A stretch of 10,252 bases of DNA. Source: Oscillospiraceae bacterium. Lineage in GTDB: Bacteria > Bacillota > Clostridia > Oscillospirales > Ruminococcaceae. Location: the NCBI GenBank assembly GCA_900768735.1, contig CAAGDZ010000368.1:1-10252 (forward strand), read 5' to 3'. Positions 5,443-10,252 of the stretch are shown piece by piece. Position numbers and translations under genes: made by a program. Within the stretch, counting starts at the first letter, position 1; each line of letters starts with the position of its first letter. The notes beneath the pieces were generated by a model. That model ran no database searches. It was not told the origin of the DNA and worked only from the letters and a program-made list of their open reading frames with translations.

Positions 5443-6801
5443 TCATGCCGGCGGTGTCGTATTACCTATCTGTGCGCCGCCGCTGTCCGTATTGTCCGAC
5501 GGCTGTGACGATGTACCGTCTGTCGGCGTACTGTCGGACGAGGTATCGTCATAATCGGGACGGAAGGTCACCTTCATGCTGTCCGAGGAGCTTGCCACCT
5601 GTGACAGAATAAGGATGCCCTTTTCGCCGTCAAACTCGCCCTTGTCGATAAGGTTTTTTGCGACGGTAAGCTTCAGCTTTATTTCGGACCAGTCGCCGAG
5701 CTGAAGTGTCAGCTTATTGTCATAATTCATCGTGATATTGTATATATTTGAAATGTCGATTTCTTTAATTTTTCCTCCAAGCCCCACCTCGTTGTACTGT
5801 TCGATTAAATCGAACAGAATATCGTATTTTTTCACGGCGCTGTTGTCCGTCTGCCCGTCAAGCTCAGCATAGCTCTTGACAGATGAAAGCAGCTTGCACA
5901 GCATATTTCGGCTGCTCTCATTCGCCACCGAGAGAAAATCTCCCGACGCGGCGTACTCGGGGTCAAAGCCGTTTACAACAACGTACTTTGTATCCGGCTT
6001 TGTAAGCTCGGCGTTCATTATCCTGCCGTTTGCCGAAACAAGATAATAGCTGTTGTTCTTCTTGACATTCGCCACAGCCTCTGCCCTGCCTATTTCTATT
6101 TCAAGCGTTGACGGCATCCGTTTGTTTACACTTGCCTTATCTATGTACGGGAGCGCCTCGATAAGCCGCTGCTCCGCCGCCTTGCAGTCCAGCAGAACCA
6201 GATTTTCTCCCGCTGATACGCCTAAAGCGTCCAGCACCTCGCTCTTGGTGTAAACATCATCTCCGACAACCTCAAAGTTCTCGATATTGAACAGCACGGT
6301 TGTAGACAGCACACATATTACGGCAACAAAAACAACCGCAAACATTATTATATACAGCAGATAGCTTGACAGCTTTCTGCGCCTTCGTCTGCCCGTCCTT
6401 CCTTCTGCCTTTTCAGCACGGCGCCGGTTTGACTTATGCCGCAGTGCCCTGCTCTGTATATCCATCGGCTTTGCGATAGGTATATCCGCCGCTGTGTCTT
6501 CGCTTATATACTTCGGCATCGGCTGAGCCTTTGACGAAGCGGACGGCTCGGCCGTACCGGTGCTTTGCGGCTTGCCGCCTTTTTTAGCCTGCTTTTTCTT
6601 TGCGGCAGACCGTTTATCGGCTTTTCCGGCTTTGGCTTTTGCTTTGCCCTTGCTCTTTGTCTTTTTATCCTCCGTGCTGTCGTCTTGCGGCTCTGCGCTT
6701 CGGTTCATCTGCGGCGGCAGCTGTACCGGAGGTCTGTTTTTTCTGGTAGGCGGCATCTGCGCCCATAGATTATTCTTATCCTTATCCGTTAAATCAGGCA
6801 T
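5443..6801 (-). CDS. ftsQ: Cell division protein FtsQ/DivIB
   Basis: Bitopic membrane protein of the divisome, 452 residues, that links early and late division proteins through its extracytoplasmic domain. Order: a 145-residue cytoplasmic N-terminus, very rich in Lys, Ala and Arg at 46-76 and ending in an arginine cluster near 138-143; one transmembrane helix at about 146-170 (LLYIIMFAVVFVAVICVLST); a POTRA domain at about 171-240 (FNIENFEVVGDDVYT, LEIEIGRAEAVA); the beta domain to about 412; and a Ser/Thr/Asp-rich tail. The basic segment before the helix fits an N-in topology. It is longer than most FtsQ/DivIB proteins because of the N-terminal part and the tail. The ATG at 6801 has a strong GGGGGCGG ribosome binding site a few bases upstream. 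It lies 33 bases after murA and is almost certainly co-transcribed with it. Sequence identity in this family is low, so the call rests on architecture, POTRA-like motifs and position next to ftsZ. Confidence 0.92.
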   Translation of the reverse strand: MPDLTDKDKNNLWAQMPPTRKNRPPVQLPPQMNRSAEPQDDSTEDKKTKSKGKAKAKAGKADKRSAAKKKQAKKGGKPQSTGTAEPSASSKAQPMPKYISEDTAADIPIAKPMDIQSRALRHKSNRRRAEKAEGRTGRRRRRKLSSYLLYIIMFAVVFVAVICVLSTTVLFNIENFEVVGDDVYTKSEVLDALGVSAGENLVLLDCKAAEQRLIEALPYIDKASVNKRMPSTLEIEIGRAEAVANVKKNNSYYLVSANGRIMNAELTKPDTKYVVVNGFDPEYAASGDFLSVANESSRNMLCKLLSSVKSYAELDGQTDNSAVKKYDILFDLIEQYNEVGLGGKIKEIDISNIYNITMNYDNKLTLQLGDWSEIKLKLTVAKNLIDKGEFDGEKGILILSQVASSSDSMKVTFRPDYDDTSSDSTPTDGTSSQPSDNTDSGGAQIGNTTPPA

Positions 6802-6834
6802 TTTACCGCCCCCTTTTCTTTATTCCTTATTTTG

Positions 6835-8100
6835 CTATATCCGTTTTATATCCGCGCCTACGCTTCGCAGTGCCTTTTCTATAGACTCGTAGCCGCGGTC
6901 GATATGATGTATCTCGCCTATTGTCGAGGTACCCTCCGCGCCGAGCGCCGCTATGACAAGCGCCGCGCCGCCGCGTAAGTCGGTCGCAACAAGCTCGGTA
7001 CCCGAAAGTGAGGGCACGCCCTCTACCACCGCGACCTTTCCCTCTACCTTGATTTTCGCACCCATGCGGGAAAGCTCTCCCGCGTGGCGGTATCGGTTTT
7101 CAAAGATATTTTCCACAAACAGCGAGGTACCGCTCGCCGTTACGCTTATCGCCATCAGAAGCGCCTGCGCGTCGGTCGGAAAGCCGGGATAAGGCATTGT
7201 CCTTACCGTTACCGGAGCCTTCAGCCGCCCGCGGACGTTTATATATATGTTCTCTCTGCCGTAGCTGTAGATACGGCATCCCATAGACTGCATGACGGGT
7301 ATGACAGCGCCGAGGTGCGATGCGTTTGCACCGCTCAGTACAAGCTCGCCGCCTGTCGCCGCCGCACAGCAAAGATATGTCGCCGCGGCTATTCTGTCGG
7401 GTATGACCCTGTGCTCACAGCCGTGAAGCGTCTTTACGCCCTCTATCGTGATTTTGTCACTGCCCGCGCCGCTGATTTTTGCTCCGCAGCCGCAGAGAAA
7501 ATCCGCAAGGTCGCATATCTCAGGCTCGCGTGCCGCGTTGTGTATCTCTGTTACGCCCTCCGCCTTTACCGCCGCAAGGATTATGTTCTCGGTAGCGCCC
7601 ACCGACGGAAATGACAGCGAAATCACCGTGCCGAAAAGTCCCTTCGGCGCATTACATTCGAGATAGCCGTGCTGCTCGGCTATATCCGCGCCCATCTCTT
7701 TAAGTGCAGATAAATGCAAATCAATAGGTCTCGGACCCAGCTCGCACCCGCCCGGAAAGGACAGCCTGCAATGACCCATTCTGCCCAGTATCGCGCCGAG
7801 AAAAACGATTGACGAGCGCATCTCGCGCATAAGTCCGACCGGCACCTCGCAACAGCTGAGGGTCTCGGCGTTTGTGATAACCGTCGCACCCTCGCGCCTG
7901 CACCTTACGCCGATATGGTTAAGTATCCGGCATGCGGCGTCCACATCGGTAAGTCTGGGGCAGTTATGCAGTACGCACTCGCCGTCACCGACAAGCGCCG
8001 CCGCGGCAAGCAAAGGCAGAGCGCTGTTTTTCGCTCCGTGAAGGGTTATTTCGCCCTCAATCCGCTTTCCGCCCTGTATAATCAGCTTTTGCTTATCCAT
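6835..8100 (-). CDS. murA: UDP-N-acetylglucosamine 1-carboxyvinyltransferase MurA
   Basis: Cytosolic enzyme of 421 residues that transfers enolpyruvate from PEP to UDP-GlcNAc, the first committed step of peptidoglycan synthesis. It has the two inverse alpha/beta domains of EPSP-type enzymes. Active-site markers are all present: GAKNSALPLL with Lys24 and Asn25; FPGGCELGPRPIDLH with catalytic Cys119 (E. coli Cys115); PYPGFPTDAQA with Asp310; and DLRGGAALVIA with Arg376. The cysteine, rather than aspartate, at position 119 predicts fosfomycin sensitivity at the target level. The ATG at 8100 is preceded by GAGGG seven bases upstream, but that site can be buried in a hairpin (8106-8147). A 352-base gap separates the gene from murG; ftsQ follows after 33 bases. 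Many Firmicutes carry two MurA paralogues; nothing here shows whether this is the only one. Confidence 0.97.
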   Translation of the reverse strand: MDKQKLIIQGGKRIEGEITLHGAKNSALPLLAAAALVGDGECVLHNCPRLTDVDAACRILNHIGVRCRREGATVITNAETLSCCEVPVGLMREMRSSIVFLGAILGRMGHCRLSFPGGCELGPRPIDLHLSALKEMGADIAEQHGYLECNAPKGLFGTVISLSFPSVGATENIILAAVKAEGVTEIHNAAREPEICDLADFLCGCGAKISGAGSDKITIEGVKTLHGCEHRVIPDRIAAATYLCCAAATGGELVLSGANASHLGAVIPVMQSMGCRIYSYGRENIYINVRGRLKAPVTVRTMPYPGFPTDAQALLMAISVTASGTSLFVENIFENRYRHAGELSRMGAKIKVEGKVAVVEGVPSLSGTELVATDLRGGAALVIAALGAEGTSTIGEIHHIDRGYESIEKALRSVGADIKRI

Positions 8101-8105
8101 AATGT

Positions 8106-8147
8106 CACCCTCTCATAGCTTTTCTTCATCTTATGCTTTTGAGAGTG
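8106..8147 (-). promoter_or_regulatory. Hairpin able to hide the murA ribosome binding site
   Basis: In the - strand leader, CACTCTCA (8147-8140) can pair with TGAGAG (8115-8110) of TGAGAGGGTG. The pairing is six contiguous pairs plus a further CAC/GTG after a GG bulge, with an inner AGC/GCT helix (8135-8137 with 8117-8119). The Shine-Dalgarno GAGGG (8112-8108) lies in the paired strand. Translation control of murA is an inference from this fold. Confidence 0.35.
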
Positions 8148-8221
8148 ATTTTGTTATTTTTTCAATTTTTCGGGTGAGATTTAAAAGTTATTTTTTCTGT
8201 TTTAGATATATCAGATAATTT

Positions 8222-8248
8222 CCCCTATCCCCCTACCCCCTTTCCCCC
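8222..8248 (-). other. G-quadruplex-capable motif upstream of murA
   Basis: Read on the - strand, four G tracts (5, 5, 5 and 4 bases) are separated by AAA, TA and ATA. This is a textbook intramolecular G-quadruplex pattern with short loops. It lies on the RNA-like strand, about 120-150 bases before the murA start. The first tract and one G of the second tract can instead pair in the CTTTCCCCC hairpin, so the two folds compete. Confidence 0.65.
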
Positions 8249-8400
8249 AAGGAAGGGGGGGAAAGAATCGGGGGCTGACGCCCCTGCGACCCCTTTTTGG
8301 GGCTTCGCTTGTCCGTGCTTTTTATGCGCCGCGTCCATGCGTCGCTTGGCGCTGACTATGCGGCGTTCTTGCCTGCCCCAAACCCCTTTTTCGGCTAACT
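8222..8400. repeat. GC-rich, repeat-like intergenic island with several hairpins
   Basis: The island has sharp AT-rich borders and several inverted repeats: CTTTCCCCC/GGGGGAAAG (8240-8248 with 8257-8265); GGGGC/GCCCC (8271-8275 with 8280-8284); GCGACCCC/GGGGctTCGC (8286-8293 with 8299-8308, CT bulge); and CGCCGC/GCGGCG (8327-8332 with 8360-8365). ACCCCTTTTT occurs twice (8289-8298 and 8382-8391). This resembles dispersed palindromic intergenic repeats seen in gut Clostridia. Only one copy is in the window, so repeat status is inferred, and the borders are approximate. Confidence 0.4.
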
Positions 8401-8452
8401 TTTCAAGAGCCATAAGGTCTGCGTCGATTTTTAAGTATTGCTATCCTATATT

Positions 8453-9577
8453 CTACTTTTCAATCCCCATAAGGTCGATAATTTCTCTTAAAATTATATC
8501 CGCGGAGTTTTCCGCCGACAGCTTTGCCGCGTTTTCCGACATGAGCTGTAACAGCTCTGGGTTCTGATAGACCTCGTTCACCGTGTCGATAAGCTTTGCC
8601 GCGGTTAGCTCTTTGTCGTCTATTATCCGTCCCGCATTTGCGTTCTGTAGCGTCAGAGCGTTATAATACTGGTGATTTTCCGCCGCGTAGGGGTACGGGA
8701 CAAGCACGCTCGCCCTGCCTATCGCCATAATCTCGGTGAGGGTCATCGCGCCCGCGCGGGTTATTATCAGGTCGCTTGCACACATACAGGTGTACATATT
8801 GTCGATGTATTCTTTAAGTATAAAATGAGGGTTGTTTTCATCCACGCCGTTTTCGCGCACCTTTTGCATAAAGGTATCTCTGCCGTGCTTTCCATAGCCG
8901 TGGATATGGTTTATATTGCCCTTTTTCTGCTCCCACGAAAGAAGCTGTGATACAGCGTCGTTTATTCTCGCCGCGCCCTGACTTCCGCCTGCGGAAAGGA
9001 TAGTCAGGCAGTCGGGAAGTCCGAGCCGCTTTCTCGCCTGCTCGCGGCTTTCTATCGGGATATTGTTTCTCAGCGGGTTGCCGGTAAACACACACCTCTT
9101 GCAGTTTTTTAGGTACTTTTCGGCGTCCTTTGAGCCGAGCATGATTATATCCGCCTTGTCTACAAGCATCTTTGTAGATACTCCCGGCAGAGAGTTGCTC
9201 TCATGCACCGCGGTCTTTATCCCGCATTTTACCGCAGTTTTCAGCACCGTGCCGGTAACATACCCGCCCGTGCCTATCACAAGGTCGGGTGAAAATGATG
9301 AAAATATCTTTTTAATCTGCCTGCCGGCGCTGAGATAATAATATACCGCCTTTACGTTGCGGCCGATGTTGCGCGGGGTGAGCTTGCGCTGTATTCCCGC
9401 CATCATTACGGGCGAAAAGTCGTAGCCCGCCTTTGTCACAAGCTTCGCTTCAAGTCCGTCGGGCGAGCCGATAAACAAGACCTCGCTGTCGGGAAATACC
9501 TCTTTAATCTTATCGGCGATAGCAAGCGCGGGGTTTATGTGTCCGCCCGTGCCGCCCGCCGCAAATGCGACCTTCAT
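8453..9577 (-). CDS. murG: UDP-GlcNAc--lipid I GlcNAc transferase MurG
   Basis: Membrane-associated GT-B glycosyltransferase of 374 residues that adds GlcNAc to lipid I to form lipid II on the inner face of the membrane. The N-domain has the glycine loops AAGGTGGHINPAL (6-18) and GTGGYVTG (102-109). HESNSLPG (125-132) stands where HEQNxxPG is commonest. The C-domain carries the UDP-GlcNAc site: GGSQGA (197-202), RAGAMTLTE (274-282) and PYPYAAENHQ (294-303). Length is normal for the family. The ATG at 9577 follows a clear AAAGGA (9587-9592). The gene lies 19 bases after the ftsW stop, consistent with one transcript, and transcription then meets the 352-base gap before murA. The neighbouring ftsW product polymerises the lipid II that MurG makes. 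Confidence 0.97.
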   Translation of the reverse strand: MKVAFAAGGTGGHINPALAIADKIKEVFPDSEVLFIGSPDGLEAKLVTKAGYDFSPVMMAGIQRKLTPRNIGRNVKAVYYYLSAGRQIKKIFSSFSPDLVIGTGGYVTGTVLKTAVKCGIKTAVHESNSLPGVSTKMLVDKADIIMLGSKDAEKYLKNCKRCVFTGNPLRNNIPIESREQARKRLGLPDCLTILSAGGSQGAARINDAVSQLLSWEQKKGNINHIHGYGKHGRDTFMQKVRENGVDENNPHFILKEYIDNMYTCMCASDLIITRAGAMTLTEIMAIGRASVLVPYPYAAENHQYYNALTLQNANAGRIIDDKELTAAKLIDTVNEVYQNPELLQLMSENAAKLSAENSADIILREIIDLMGIEK

Positions 9578-9596
9578 TCTTTATGTTCCTTTCGCA

Positions 9597-10252
9597 TTAA
9601 GTGTCGGATTGCTTTGATACGCTGAGCAGTATGCCCACCTCAAACATCTGTATTATAAGCGCCGTTCGTCCGTAGCTGAAAAACGGGAGCGATATACCCG
9701 TGTTCGGTATCGCGTTGCAGGCAACGCCGATATTGAGCAGCGCCTGTATTCCTATCTGCAAGGTTATACCGAGCGCCACAAACGAGCCGAATTTATCCTT
9801 TGCCTTTGCCGCGATAAGAAAGCCGCGGCACTCAAACAGTACAAACAGAAGTATTACCGTCATAGCGCCGACAAAGCCAAGCTCCTCGCAGATAATCGAG
9901 AATACAAAGTCGTTCTGGCTTTCGGGGAGGTAGAAATATTTCTGGCGCGAGTTGCCCAGTCCCAGACCGAACCAGCCGCCCGAGCCTATTGTTATCAGCG
10001 ACTGCGAGGTCTGATAGGTGCTGTCCTGCGTAGCGGAAAACGGCTCGAAAAAGCTTTGCAGTCGTTCTGTCAGATAATCCCACTTGAACACGAACAGCAG
10101 CATCGCAAGAGCCACGACCGCGAGCACGACAAGCGAAATCATACCGCCGCGGTGACTTCCGCCGACAAACATCATGACATATATAATCGCAAATATAATT
10201 ACCATCGCCGAGACGTGCCTCTGCATAAGGCAGAACACACAGGCTGGGATAA
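9597..10252 (-). CDS. ftsW: SEDS-family glycosyltransferase FtsW (SpoVE-like), C-terminal part
   Basis: Polytopic membrane protein that polymerises lipid II into glycan strands at the septum with a partner class B PBP. The gene is cut by the right edge. The frame stays open to the last base, so the GTG at 10238 is internal; 217 residues are visible, roughly the C-terminal half. Visible: hydrophobic spans such as VIIFAIIYVMMFVGG; the large extracytoplasmic loop with ITIGSGGWFGLGLGNSRQKY and YLPESQNDFVFSIICEELGF, which includes the invariant SEDS aspartate (residue 114 of the fragment); and the last-helix motif PNTGISLPFFSYGRTAL. That last motif is normally SYGGS or SYGGT; here the second glycine is arginine (9666-9668). 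Position directly before murG supports FtsW/SpoVE over RodA; fragment sequence alone does not separate FtsW from sporulation SpoVE. Confidence 0.92.
   Translation of the reverse strand, partial: IPACVFCLMQRHVSAMVIIFAIIYVMMFVGGSHRGGMISLVVLAVVALAMLLFVFKWDYLTERLQSFFEPFSATQDSTYQTSQSLITIGSGGWFGLGLGNSRQKYFYLPESQNDFVFSIICEELGFVGAMTVILLFVLFECRGFLIAAKAKDKFGSFVALGITLQIGIQALLNIGVACNAIPNTGISLPFFSYGRTALIIQMFEVGILLSVSKQSDT

Larger units (their letters stand above)
8101..8452 (-). other. 352-base non-coding gap between murG and murA
   Basis: No credible gene. Next to murA (8101-8221) it is AT-rich and holds the leader and ribosome binding site of murA; I could not find a convincing -35/-10 pair. The middle (about 8222-8400) is a GC-rich, repeat-like island with several hairpins and a G-quadruplex motif. 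Next to murG (8401-8452) it is AT-rich again. No canonical U-tract terminator for murG was seen on the - strand. A 62-codon frame (8225-8413) crosses the island but has no ribosome binding site. Confidence 0.7.

Noticed and set aside
7084..7614. Frame of 176 codons on the + strand opposite murA
   Set aside because: Antisense shadow of a conserved enzyme; the Arg/Tyr/Ala-rich product reflects murA codon composition read backwards.
8225..8413. Open frame of 62 codons on the - strand between murG and murA
   Set aside because: No Shine-Dalgarno site before its ATG, low-complexity Gly/Pro/Lys-rich product, and it runs straight through hairpins and the G-run repeat. It looks like a spurious frame in a repeat-like island.
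8101..8452. Classical riboswitch or T-box in the murA leader
   Set aside because: I looked for known conserved cores and anti-terminator/terminator pairs and saw none. The structures present are simple hairpins and G runs without a U-tract terminator.
9194..9205. HESN instead of HEQN in MurG as a defect
   Set aside because: Other MurG motifs are intact, and Ser for Gln at this place is a plausible tolerated variant, so I do not treat it as unusual.
10236..10238. GTG as the start of ftsW
   Set aside because: The frame continues in hydrophobic sequence to the window end, and the N-terminal half of the family is missing. The gene is cut by the edge.
1..10252. A hidden defence, mobile or biosynthetic system
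   Set aside because: All long frames are accounted for by housekeeping genes plus one small unknown. No integrase, transposase, toxin-antitoxin pair, CRISPR repeat or RNA gene was seen on either strand.

Overview
The window is a stretch of ordinary bacterial chromosome. It most likely comes from an anaerobic, low-to-mid-GC Firmicute of class Clostridia; an Oscillospiraceae/Ruminococcaceae-type gut bacterium is my best guess. That placement rests on gene order and protein style: a long RSH enzyme followed by a metallo-hydrolase and HemZ, a division cluster with murA between murG and ftsQ, and strong Shine-Dalgarno sites. No marker gene settles the genus. I see no rRNA, tRNA, CRISPR array, transposase or phage gene.

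Left arm, + strand (1-4009). A (p)ppGpp synthetase/hydrolase (RSH, cut by the left edge) overlaps by one base (TAATG) with a metallo-beta-lactamase-fold hydrolase, which overlaps (ATGA) with hemZ. The three probably form one translationally coupled operon. A small zinc-ribbon protein follows, with its own good sigma-A-type promoter that begins inside the end of hemZ. A pair of GC-rich hairpins (4020-4092) separates this arm from the opposing one.

Right arm, - strand (4118-10252). Read in the direction of transcription this is a division and cell-wall cluster: ftsW (cut by the right edge), murG, a 352-base non-coding gap, murA, ftsQ, and then ftsZ behind its own promoter. FtsW polymerises glycan strands, MurG makes lipid II, MurA commits UDP-GlcNAc to peptidoglycan synthesis, FtsQ scaffolds the divisome, and FtsZ forms the ring. 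No ftsA lies between ftsQ and ftsZ, and murA occupies the place held by murB in Bacillus.

The points most worth a second look are non-coding or are protein details: a G-quadruplex-capable, repeat-like GC island between murG and murA; a hairpin that would cover the murA ribosome binding site; a near-identical direct repeat around the ftsZ promoter; and an FtsZ whose C-terminal tail and T3 loop depart from the usual motifs in a locus that lacks ftsA. I found no evidence of a new multi-gene system here.
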